Shown one piece after another: positions 9,835 to 17,277 of a stretch of DNA of 64,000 nucleotides. The first letter of the stretch is position 1. Each line of letters opens with the position of its first letter. A model generated the notes under the pieces. It did not search any database, was not told the DNA's origin, and was given only the letters and a program-made list of their open reading frames with translations. This DNA comes from JAJRTE01 sp964418585 (GTDB taxonomy: Bacteria; Myxococcota_A; UBA796; JAJRTE01): contig CAYQMG010000118.1 in NCBI GenBank assembly GCA_964418585.1, positions 96,057 to 160,056 on the forward strand. The letters are read 5' to 3'. Made by a program: the position numbers and the translations under genes.

Positions 9835-11976
9835 ATGCACGCACGCTATCGCACATTGGGGCTTCTGGTCTCGATCGTCCTGGCCCTCCTGTCCGGCCTT
9901 GCCACCGGCGAGGAGGCGCCGGCCGGGGACAGGGCCCCGTTCCAGTTGATGGACATCTACCGGGTGACCTGGATCTCCGACGTGGACATCTCGCCGAACG
10001 GAGACGCCGTGGTGCTCGCGCGGACCACCAGCGACCTCGAGCGCGCGGTCCGCGAGACCCGTATCTGGCGGGTCGATGCGGACGGAAAGCACCTGGTTCA
10101 ACTCACGAGCGGCAAAGGACGGGACTGGAGCCCTCGTTGGTCGCCGGACGGCAGCCGGATCGGGTTCCTGTCCACCCGTTCGGGAGCGCCCAACGTCTTC
10201 ACGATGGCTCCGGACGGGACCGACGTGAGGCAGGAAACAGACCTCTCCCTGGGGGTCGGCGGCTTCGTGTGGTCGCCCACCGGGAATGTGATCGCACTGG
10301 ACACCACCATCTACCCCGAGTGCGGCATCGACGACGCCTGCAACAGCCTCCGCGACCGCCTCCGCACTCGAGGTCCACTCCAGGCCCACGTGGCGGACGA
10401 CCTCCTCTATCGCCACTGGGACGACTGGCGCGACGGTCGCCGCACCGCACTCCTGCTCCTGGACCTGAACACACAGGAACTCCGCGCCGTGGACAGCGGC
10501 CCGTTCGACACGCCCGCCTACAACCTGAACGGGGCCGCCGGCTACGCCTTTTCCCCGGATGGGAAGGAACTCTGCTTCACCTCCAATCAGGACCCGGACC
10601 CGGCCCTCTCCACCAACGTCGACCTGTTCGTGGTCCCCGTTTCCGGCGGAACCCCTCGAGCCATCACCGCCGACAACGACGGATGGGACGCACATCCCGC
10701 CTACTCCCCGGATGGACGATTCATCGCCTACCTGACCCAGAAAACGCCCCGGTACGAATCCGACCTGATCTCCATCGCACTGTACGATCGCAATAGCGGA
10801 ACCAGCCGGGTGCTCACGGACCGATTCGACAACTGGGTGGACCGGTTCGCCTGGGTCGACGACGGTCGGAGCATCGTGTTCACCGGGGAGTACCATGGGC
10901 GTACCCCGCTCTACCGCGTGGACATCAGCACGGGCCGGGTCGTCCAACTGGTGTCCCACGGACGGGTGGACCGGTTCGACCTGGGGCCTCGAGCCCGCTG
11001 GATCGCCGTGGTGCGGCGGACCGTGGCCGAACCGCAGGAGGTGTACCGTCTCGACGTGCGGCGAGGGCGCACGATTCGAAAGAGCACGAAACTGACGCGA
11101 TTCAACGATGCGCTGGTTCGTGAGGTGGATTTTCGGCCCGCCGAGGAACTATGGGTCGACGGCGCGGGTGGAGCCAAGATTCACGTGTTCGTGATCAAGC
11201 CGCACGGGTTCGAGCCGGGGCGGCGGTATCCCCTGATCCTGAACGTTCACGGCGGCCCCCAGTCGCAGTGGTACGACGGCTATCGTTCCGACTGGCAACT
11301 GTATGCCGGCGCGGGCTACGTGGTCGCCTTTGCGAATCCGCACGGGTCCACGGGGTACGGACAGGCTTTTACCGCCCAGATTTCAGGAGACTGGGGCGGA
11401 TGGGTGTTCGAGGATCTCATGAAGGTCACCGACGCCCTGGAAAAACTCCCTTGCGTGGACCCGGAACGCATGGGGGCGATGGGTTGGTCCTTTGGTGGAT
11501 ACATGATGAACTGGTTCGAAGCCCAGACGAATCGGTTCAAGGCCCTCGCCAGCATGATGGGCGCCTACGACCTGCGCTCGTTCTACGGCGCCACCGAGGA
11601 ACTCTGGTGGCCCGAATGGGACCTCAAGGGTACGCCCTGGACTTCGGACCTGTATGACAAGTGGTCCCCGTCGAACTACGTGGACAACTTCCAGACCCCA
11701 ATGCTCCTGGTCACCGGCGAACTGGACTACCGGATCCCCTACACCCAGTCGCTCCAGATGTTCACCACGCTCCGGCGCAAGGGTATCCGGGCCCGACTGA
11801 TCGTGCTCGAGGACAACGGGCACTGGCCGGGAGCGCTGAGGCCCATGTCGCTCTATTACAACGCGCACCTCGAGTGGTTCCATGAGCATCTGGGCGGGGC
11901 GCCGGCCCCCTGGGACTCTCGCGATGTCGCCCACAATCGCGTGTTCGAAGAGGACCAGAAGCGGCTCGAGGAATGA
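9835..11976 (+). CDS. exported S9-family (prolyl oligopeptidase-like) serine peptidase
   Basis: Protein of 713 residues with an N-terminal signal peptide (about 1-28), a beta-propeller (about 40-430; TolB/PD40-like units such as DWSPRWSPDGSRIGF and HPAYSPDGRFIAY) and a C-terminal alpha/beta-hydrolase domain. The catalytic triad can be placed: Ser552 in GWSFGGYM, Asp631 in GELDYRIPY and His663 in DNGHWPG. This is the layout of dipeptidyl peptidase IV and acylaminoacyl peptidases, which cleave short peptides admitted through the propeller; HGGPQSQWYDGY fits the oxyanion region. Start ATG 9835 is preceded by GGAG at a suitable distance, whereas the longer open frame would bury the signal peptide. 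Likely periplasmic peptide scavenging; exact specificity unknown. Confidence 0.9.
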   Translation: MHARYRTLGLLVSIVLALLSGLATGEEAPAGDRAPFQLMDIYRVTWISDVDISPNGDAVVLARTTSDLERAVRETRIWRVDADGKHLVQLTSGKGRDWSPRWSPDGSRIGFLSTRSGAPNVFTMAPDGTDVRQETDLSLGVGGFVWSPTGNVIALDTTIYPECGIDDACNSLRDRLRTRGPLQAHVADDLLYRHWDDWRDGRRTALLLLDLNTQELRAVDSGPFDTPAYNLNGAAGYAFSPDGKELCFTSNQDPDPALSTNVDLFVVPVSGGTPRAITADNDGWDAHPAYSPDGRFIAYLTQKTPRYESDLISIALYDRNSGTSRVLTDRFDNWVDRFAWVDDGRSIVFTGEYHGRTPLYRVDISTGRVVQLVSHGRVDRFDLGPRARWIAVVRRTVAEPQEVYRLDVRRGRTIRKSTKLTRFNDALVREVDFRPAEELWVDGAGGAKIHVFVIKPHGFEPGRRYPLILNVHGGPQSQWYDGYRSDWQLYAGAGYVVAFANPHGSTGYGQAFTAQISGDWGGWVFEDLMKVTDALEKLPCVDPERMGAMGWSFGGYMMNWFEAQTNRFKALASMMGAYDLRSFYGATEELWWPEWDLKGTPWTSDLYDKWSPSNYVDNFQTPMLLVTGELDYRIPYTQSLQMFTTLRRKGIRARLIVLEDNGHWPGALRPMSLYYNAHLEWFHEHLGGAPAPWDSRDVAHNRVFEEDQKRLEE

Positions 11977-11999
11977 GCCCGCCACCGGAAGTTCTTTCG

Positions 12000-12027
12000 T
12001 TGCCCTTTTCTCCCGCACGACTATCAT
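12000..12027 (+). promoter_or_regulatory. sigma70-like promoter of the DAHP synthase gene
   Basis: TTGCCC at 12000-12005 and TATCAT at 12022-12027 with a 16-base spacer, about 75 bases before the GTG start. Inferred from motif match only. Confidence 0.4.
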
Positions 12028-12104
12028 GAAAGGAAGCTCGAGCCCACCCTGGATGGGCAAAACCGGGCTCCAGCGATTCAACGTGACCAGACAAGGAGAG
12101 CACC

Positions 12105-13448
12105 GTGACAGAATCCCGACCCTCATCCTGGCGTGAGCGGCCGATGGCGCAGGGCATTCCGTGGCCCGACCCGGAGGCCTATGAGGCTGTTCTCGAGGAA
12201 CTTCGAACCAAACCTCCCCTGGTGTTGCCTTCGGAGCTGCGGACGATGAGATCCCAGCTTGCAGCGGCGGCGCGAGGGGAAGCCTTCCTGCTCCAGGGCG
12301 GAGACTGTGCCGAGGAGTTCGCTCGAGTCCACCAGGCGCACATCCAGGACACACTCAAGGTCCTGCTTCAGATGGCGGTGGTGTTGACTTATGGTTCGGC
12401 CCTCCCCGTGATCAAGGTGGGACGGATCGCAGGCCAGTATGCCAAACCGCGCTCCTCACTCACCGAGGTGATCAACGGGGTGGAGATGAGTTCCTACCGT
12501 GGAGACGCGGTCAACCAGCCCGAACCCACGCCTGAAGCGCGCCGTCCCGACCCCAACCGGTTGCTCGAGGCCTACCACAAGGCGTCCCAGACCCTCAACC
12601 TCATCCGGGCCCTGACCAAGGGAGGATTTGCGAGCATCGAACGGGTCCACGCCTGGAACCGCGAGTTCGTCAAGGACTCCCCGGTGGGCGAATCTTACGC
12701 TGCACTGGAACGTCAGATCCACGCCGCGCTCGGCTTCATGCGGGCCTGCGGCGTCGACACGACCGGCCTTCCAGAGTTCCAGCAAGTGGATTTCTACACC
12801 TCCCACGAAGCCCTCATTCTGGGCTACGAGGACGCACTGGTACGACAGGACCCCGAAACCGGCGGTTGGTACGCCTGTTCCGGCCACCTCCTCTGGATTG
12901 GAGACCGCACCCGGCAACTGGACGGGGCACACGTGGAGTTCTTCAGCAAACTCGACAATCCGATCGCCATGAAGGTCGGACCCTCCATGAAACCGGACGA
13001 ACTCAACCGCCTCATCGAAAAACTCAACCCACACAACGAGTACGGACGCCTCACCCTGATCACACGGTTCGGCGCCGACAAAATCGTCCGCCACCTCCCG
13101 CGCCTCGTCCGCGCCGTGACTCGAGCCGGTCAGCACGTCCTCTGGTGCTGCGACCCCATGCATGGCAACACGTTCAAGAGCGAGGGGGGCCAGAAGACCC
13201 GGCACTTCCACCACATCCTGGCCGAGATCAAACGCTTCTTCGATGTGCACCGGGCGGAAAAGACATTCCCAGGCGGACTCCACTTCGAACTCACCGGCGC
13301 AGACGTGACCGAGTGCCTCGGCGGCGGCCAGGAGATCGAGGATTGGAACCTCGCCGAACGTTACCTCACCGCCTGCGACCCGCGCCTCAATGCACAGCAG
13401 GCTCTCGAGGTCGCGTTCCTCGTCGCCGACGCCCTCAAGGCCCGGTAA
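12105..13448 (+). CDS. class II 3-deoxy-7-phosphoheptulonate (DAHP) synthase
   Basis: Condenses phosphoenolpyruvate with erythrose 4-phosphate to DAHP, the first step of the shikimate pathway to aromatic amino acids. The 447 residues match the type II (plant/actinobacterial AroA-II) family along their whole length: FLLQGGDCAEEF near residue 65 (metal-binding Cys), KVGRIAGQYAKPRS, VNGVEMSSYRGD-type region, WCCDPMHGNT and the C-terminal ELTGADVTECLGG with catalytic Glu/His neighbours. GTG start with AAGGAG six bases upstream; its own promoter-like element precedes it. It stands alone, with no other aromatic or phenazine genes nearby, so a primary-metabolism role is more likely than a secondary pathway such as PhzC. 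Regulation by aromatic amino acids is usual for the family but cannot be read here. Confidence 0.93.
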   Translation: MTESRPSSWRERPMAQGIPWPDPEAYEAVLEELRTKPPLVLPSELRTMRSQLAAAARGEAFLLQGGDCAEEFARVHQAHIQDTLKVLLQMAVVLTYGSALPVIKVGRIAGQYAKPRSSLTEVINGVEMSSYRGDAVNQPEPTPEARRPDPNRLLEAYHKASQTLNLIRALTKGGFASIERVHAWNREFVKDSPVGESYAALERQIHAALGFMRACGVDTTGLPEFQQVDFYTSHEALILGYEDALVRQDPETGGWYACSGHLLWIGDRTRQLDGAHVEFFSKLDNPIAMKVGPSMKPDELNRLIEKLNPHNEYGRLTLITRFGADKIVRHLPRLVRAVTRAGQHVLWCCDPMHGNTFKSEGGQKTRHFHHILAEIKRFFDVHRAEKTFPGGLHFELTGADVTECLGGGQEIEDWNLAERYLTACDPRLNAQQALEVAFLVADALKAR

Positions 13449-13449
13449 C

Positions 13450-13782
13450 TCACCCCTCGATCCGGCCCTGGGCAATGCCCAGACGCTTCTCCAAGTCCTT
13501 TGCAATCGTCCGCACGAGATCCCGCGCAGGATGACCCCGCTCGAGACAGGCTTTCACCGGTGAATTGTTGTCACGCCAGTAGGTTCGAAACTGCGGGTAG
13601 GGGGGATGCCAGTTGTAGAACTGAATCAGCCGGCCCAGGGCATCGCGCGTGTCCGAATCCAGGGCCGTCAGATCGTGCTCCGCTCCATCCATGGTCACGT
13701 AGCGCTCGGGGCGCTCCGGCAAGGTCTCCAGCATGGTCACTGCTCCCACTTTCTCGGCTTCGCGTTCCCTCTCTTGGAGCAT
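13450..13782 (-). CDS. small conserved-looking protein of unknown function
   Basis: Convergent with the DAHP synthase gene, whose stop lies one base away. Start at 13782 is supported by GGGAGG about nine bases upstream, giving 110 residues; an internal ATG at 13734 would give 94. The protein is soluble, with no signal peptide or membrane segment. It contains an aromatic, proline-rich stretch (YNWHPPYPQF near residue 58) followed by charged residues and a C-terminal helix (HPARDLVRTIAKDLEKRLGI). I do not recognise the family. Codon use matches the neighbours (strong G/C at third positions), which supports a real gene over chance. Confidence 0.55.
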   Translation of the reverse strand: MLQEREREAEKVGAVTMLETLPERPERYVTMDGAEHDLTALDSDTRDALGRLIQFYNWHPPYPQFRTYWRDNNSPVKACLERGHPARDLVRTIAKDLEKRLGIAQGRIEG

Positions 13783-14212
13783 AGTCCCGGACCTCCCGGC
13801 CGTCAACCGCGGACCGCTCCCACAGACGCACACGCACCTTCGGCGACCCGACCGCCTCCCGGCCCGCCGTGCCCACGGCCCAGGCACGCTGCATTCGGGC
13901 ATGAGCCCGCCTGCTTCCTCGAGGGCGGGACCGCGACAGGGATGTCCTGCTCCGGCCTGTTCGTGGCGCCTGGGCCTGGCGAACCCGCCATCAGGACTGA
14001 CAATTCGCGGCCGGCACTCCACTTGCATACCCTACCCGGTGAAAAGCCAGGTCACCTCCGCACACACCGCGATCCGCCTGCGGCCTTTCCCGGTCCCGCC
14101 GGTCCGGGGGATCCAGTATCCCGCCGGGTCGTGGGCCCGGCAAGCGCCTGGACCGCACCTGGCGAAGCGGCTGGACGCGGAACCCGAACCCTCGACACAG
14201 GGAGATGACACG
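13783..14212. other. divergent intergenic region, 430 bp
   Basis: Separates the small minus-strand gene from the plus-strand lipoprotein gene. I see no convincing gene, RNA or repeat in it. Short open frames on both strands look like by-products of high G+C. It should hold promoters for both flanking genes, but no clean -35/-10 pair stood out. Confidence 0.5.
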
Positions 14213-14914
14213 ATGCAAAAGCACCTCATTGCAGGAATGGGACCGATCGCGCTCTTGCTCTTGACCGGCCCCGGCTGTGGAACGAACGAAGGACAGGCGA
14301 CACTGGATGGTGGGGGGTGCGAGGAGACGATCACGACGCTGGGTGTGGACGAGGTGTCCGCGCTGGGTTTCAGCGCCGAGGAGATTCTGCTGCTGGCCGA
14401 GAAAACCCACGAGGAGACGCTTGCCTACGTTTCGGGAGACACCACGGACCTCACGATCACCATTGCTCGAGACGACGGGGAGATCCGGTTCGTCGACAGT
14501 GAACCCAAGGTCGACGACACGGACGGTGACCTGGAACTTGCAGCGCCTTACTGCCAGGACCGCCTCGAGATCGACGCGGGAATGGATTTTGTCACTGCGG
14601 ATGGACAATTCGCCGAGCATTTCGACGTGACGCTCCGGGCCACGAACGCGGACGAGGCGACGGTGAGCGTGCGCCTGGACCCGAGTTCTCTGGCCGGCGG
14701 GTTTGTTGTGGAAGTTCCCGAGGGTGCCGAGGGGTACGACGAAGTGGAGATGTCCGTGGACGCGAGTTTCGACCAGGCCGGCAGCGATGGTCGGATCTCG
14801 GTTCAGTTTTCCGGCTCGGAAGAGGACTCGAGCACCGGAGAGGGCGTGGCCTGGGCGACCAGTGTGGTGGTCGGCGAATGGCCGCCTCCCGAGGAAGGTT
14901 TCCAGACCCAGTAG
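14213..14914 (+). CDS. predicted lipoprotein of unknown function
   Basis: Protein of 233 residues with a lipoprotein signal peptide: charged MQKH start, hydrophobic core IALLLL and lipobox TGPGC with Cys22. The +2 residue is Gly, so outer-membrane sorting is expected rather than inner-membrane retention. The mature part is acidic and rich in beta-prone segments (for example FDVTLRATNADEATVSVRL), with a second cysteine pair possible at residues near 35 and 112. No family recognised. ATG 14213 has GGGAG about eight bases upstream. The gene stands alone, followed by a convergent esterase gene. Confidence 0.7.
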   Translation: MQKHLIAGMGPIALLLLTGPGCGTNEGQATLDGGGCEETITTLGVDEVSALGFSAEEILLLAEKTHEETLAYVSGDTTDLTITIARDDGEIRFVDSEPKVDDTDGDLELAAPYCQDRLEIDAGMDFVTADGQFAEHFDVTLRATNADEATVSVRLDPSSLAGGFVVEVPEGAEGYDEVEMSVDASFDQAGSDGRISVQFSGSEEDSSTGEGVAWATSVVVGEWPPPEEGFQTQ

Positions 14915-15012
14915 GTCTGCGGCGGCTGAGGTCCTTCGGGGTGCCTTTTCCGAACTCTCGACGGGCCTGGAGGTCCGGCAGTCGGCGCTGAAGCGACGCC
15001 CCCCGTCCTGGT

Positions 15013-16041
15013 TCAGTCGCTGCTCGAGGCCGGCCGGGTGAAGTGAGGCGTTCTCGCGAAGAAGAACTGGAACGGAATGTGGGCTCGCGTGGCCCATGCA
15101 TGTTCGTTGTGAGGGTCTCCCGGGAAGGCCAGGTAGAGGAGGTCCCTGCCCGTTTCGAATCCCACGCTTGCCAGCACGTCCCGGACGCTCCGCGTGACTT
15201 CGTAGTTGTCGCCCGGCCATCCGCTGTCGAGGTAGACCTTGAGAGGTTTCTTGCCTTCCTCCAGGATCCGGTCGATGAGCGCGGGGTCTCGCCCGAACGT
15301 GCTCGACATGCAGCCGGCCATGCCGAAGGTATCCGGATAGCGCCAGGCGAGCTGGAGGGAGACCAGGCCGCCGAGACTGGAGCCCATGACCGCGGTGTTT
15401 CCCGGGCGGGGCAGGGTCCGGAACCGGTTGTCCACCCACGGTTTCAGGGTCTGGGCGATGAACCGGCAATAGGCCTCGTCCCCTGGCGGCGTGTAATCCT
15501 TGTCCCGCTCGTTGGCATAGATACCCACCACCAGGGCGAGCTTGATGGCGTTCATGGCGTCGAGGCGGTCCATGGTTTCGTCGATTTCCCACTCGACCCC
15601 GAGGAAGGCTTCTTCGGGGAAGAACAGGTTCTTGCCGTCATGCATGTAGAGCACCGGGTAGCGCTTCAAGGTGTTTTCCCGGTATCCGGGCGGTTCGTAG
15701 ACCTTGACCCGGTGCACGCGGCCCTCCCCGGCCACCTCGAACGGACCGGTCACCACGCCCCGAGGCTCGGAAAAGAAATAGGGATAGACGTCGCGTCCCT
15801 CTGTGGCGGCATAGGTGGCGAGGTAGTTCTTGCCTGCGGACCAGATGACCTCGGGGCCCCGTCGAATCACCGGCTTGAAGTAGGCGAAAGGACGCGAAGT
15901 GACAACCTGGAACGTGTGCACTTGCCCGTTCCGGTCGACCGCCACAGGCGGCACGTCCCTTGCCCAGTCGCTGTCCACGCGCAGGAAAAGGCGCCCGTCT
16001 CGAAGCGGATAGATGACGCGAATCTTGAACTCGTAGGCCAC
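15013..16041 (-). CDS. putative esterase of the esterase D/enterochelin esterase family
   Basis: Alpha/beta hydrolase of 342 residues. An N-terminal beta-rich region (about 1-100) resembles the immunoglobulin-like domain found before the catalytic domain in Fes-type and related esterases. The catalytic domain (about 105-330) has RYPVLYMHDGKNLF at the oxyanion strand, nucleophile Ser222 in GSSLGG, a probable acid at Asp272 (LDSGWPGDNYE) and His314 in HNEHAW. No signal peptide. GTG start at 16041 is preceded by GGGGAG. It follows the OmpA-type lipoprotein gene by 47 bases on the same strand, so they may be cotranscribed. Substrate unknown; no siderophore genes are nearby, so an enterochelin role is not supported. 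Confidence 0.8.
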   Translation of the reverse strand: MAYEFKIRVIYPLRDGRLFLRVDSDWARDVPPVAVDRNGQVHTFQVVTSRPFAYFKPVIRRGPEVIWSAGKNYLATYAATEGRDVYPYFFSEPRGVVTGPFEVAGEGRVHRVKVYEPPGYRENTLKRYPVLYMHDGKNLFFPEEAFLGVEWEIDETMDRLDAMNAIKLALVVGIYANERDKDYTPPGDEAYCRFIAQTLKPWVDNRFRTLPRPGNTAVMGSSLGGLVSLQLAWRYPDTFGMAGCMSSTFGRDPALIDRILEEGKKPLKVYLDSGWPGDNYEVTRSVRDVLASVGFETGRDLLYLAFPGDPHNEHAWATRAHIPFQFFFARTPHFTRPASSSD

Positions 16042-16088
16042 GAATCAGACTCCCCACGTGCCCCGACACCGCGCGCGATCGCGTCGGC

Positions 16089-16997
16089 CTATTCCTCGAA
16101 CTCGTCGAAACTGGGCATCTCGTCCAGGTTGGGCAGCACCACGATCTCGATCCGCCGGTTCTTGGCACGGTTCTCCGGCGTGTCGTTCGGAGCCACCGGG
16201 GTGAATTCGGCGAACCCGGCCGCAGACAGCCGTTCGGGCTGGAGTCCCTGGCTGATCAGGTACTTGACCACCTCGGTGGCTCGAGCCGTGCTCAGTTCCC
16301 AGTTGGAGGGGAAGCAGGGCGAACCCACGATGGGCACATTATCCGTGTGGCCCTCGATCTGGTAGTTCCGGTCCGGGATGCTTTGCAACACCGTGGCAAC
16401 CTCGGCCAGCACCTTCTTGCCCTCCGGCTTGATGTCCACCTTGCCCGAATCAAAAAGGATACTGGAACTCAACTGAACCACCATCCGGCCGCGCACGATC
16501 CGCACATCGAGCTGGCCGGCGTCGATGAGTTGGCGAAACCGGTCGATCAGGCCCCGGAAGGTCTGGAGGCGCGCTTCCTGCTGTGCGGCCCGTTTGCGCA
16601 TTTCCTCCACGGCCCGCTGGGTCTCGTCGAGGTTGGAATTCAGCGACTCGATGATGGCCTGGAGCCTGGCCCGCTCACGGCTTGCTGCCTCCGCCTCCTC
16701 GGTCGAGATCTGTTGAAGGCGTGCCAACTCCTCGTTGGCCATGGCCAACTGCCGCTCCAGGTCGGCGACTCTGGCTTCCTTCTCCTTCAGAAGGTCGCAA
16801 TGATAGTCCAGGTCGCGCTTGAGCGCGGCGATCTCCTTGTCCCGTTCCTCCAGGGTGGAGGCGCACGTCCTGGACTCCTCGACGGCCTGGTCCAGGTCAT
16901 TCAATGTGCTCTCGTACAGCGATTTCTTGACGCACCCTGTCCACAGCGGGGTGGAAAGGATCACGATTCCCAACCATGTCAGCCTGTTCCTTGTCAT
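16089..16997 (-). CDS. OmpA-family peptidoglycan-binding lipoprotein with coiled coil
   Basis: Predicted outer-membrane lipoprotein of 302 residues anchoring the envelope to peptidoglycan. Lipobox LWTGC places the lipidated Cys at residue 22. Residues about 30-155 form a long charged heptad region, a likely coiled coil. The C-terminal OmpA/MotB domain (about 170-290) has SSSILFDSGKVDIKPEGK, the peptidoglycan-contact motif IEGHTDNVPI, NWELSTARATEVVKYL and the closing NRRIEIVVLP. A short acidic tail follows. ATG 16997 has GTGAGGA upstream; a longer open frame exists but would place the signal peptide internally. Divergent from the GH31 gene. Confidence 0.9.
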   Translation of the reverse strand: MTRNRLTWLGIVILSTPLWTGCVKKSLYESTLNDLDQAVEESRTCASTLEERDKEIAALKRDLDYHCDLLKEKEARVADLERQLAMANEELARLQQISTEEAEAASRERARLQAIIESLNSNLDETQRAVEEMRKRAAQQEARLQTFRGLIDRFRQLIDAGQLDVRIVRGRMVVQLSSSILFDSGKVDIKPEGKKVLAEVATVLQSIPDRNYQIEGHTDNVPIVGSPCFPSNWELSTARATEVVKYLISQGLQPERLSAAGFAEFTPVAPNDTPENRAKNRRIEIVVLPNLDEMPSFDEFEE

Positions 16998-17038
16998 CGA
17001 TTCCTCACCTGCCTGGTTGTCAAAAAGGACTTCTTGCC

Positions 17039-17066
17039 ATTCTATCGCGGCCTGGCTCACCGTCCA
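17039..17066 (-). promoter_or_regulatory. sigma70-like promoter of the OmpA-type lipoprotein gene
   Basis: On the minus strand, TGGACG (17061-17066) and TAGAAT (17039-17044) are 16 bases apart, about 40 bases before the start codon. Motif match only. Confidence 0.35.
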
Positions 17067-17118
17067 GCCTTTTCCGGATGGGAAGGCACTTGGGGACCCT
17101 CCCGCCGGGTCGGTGCGC

Positions 17119-17148
17119 TTGCCGCGCCACCGGGATCGCTGGTACTCT
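17119..17148 (+). promoter_or_regulatory. sigma70-like promoter of the GH31 gene
   Basis: TTGCCG (17119-17124) and TACTCT (17143-17148) with an 18-base spacer and a TG one base before the -10 (extended type), about 130 bases before the start. Motif match only. Confidence 0.35.
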
Positions 17149-17277
17149 TGGGGAAACACGGCGGAACCGAGCACCTGCCCTGCGCGACGCGGCTGTTCCA
17201 GGCGCCCGCACGGGTCCCAACGGGGACGAGGTTGCATTCCGGGCGCCTGGACAGGACTGGAGAGTGGAGGAACCTGC

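Noticed and set aside
12105..13448. PhzC of phenazine synthesis
   Set aside because: Same family, but no phz neighbours; primary shikimate role is simpler.
15013..16041. Enterochelin esterase specific to siderophores
   Set aside because: Only the fold is supported; no siderophore genes in the window.
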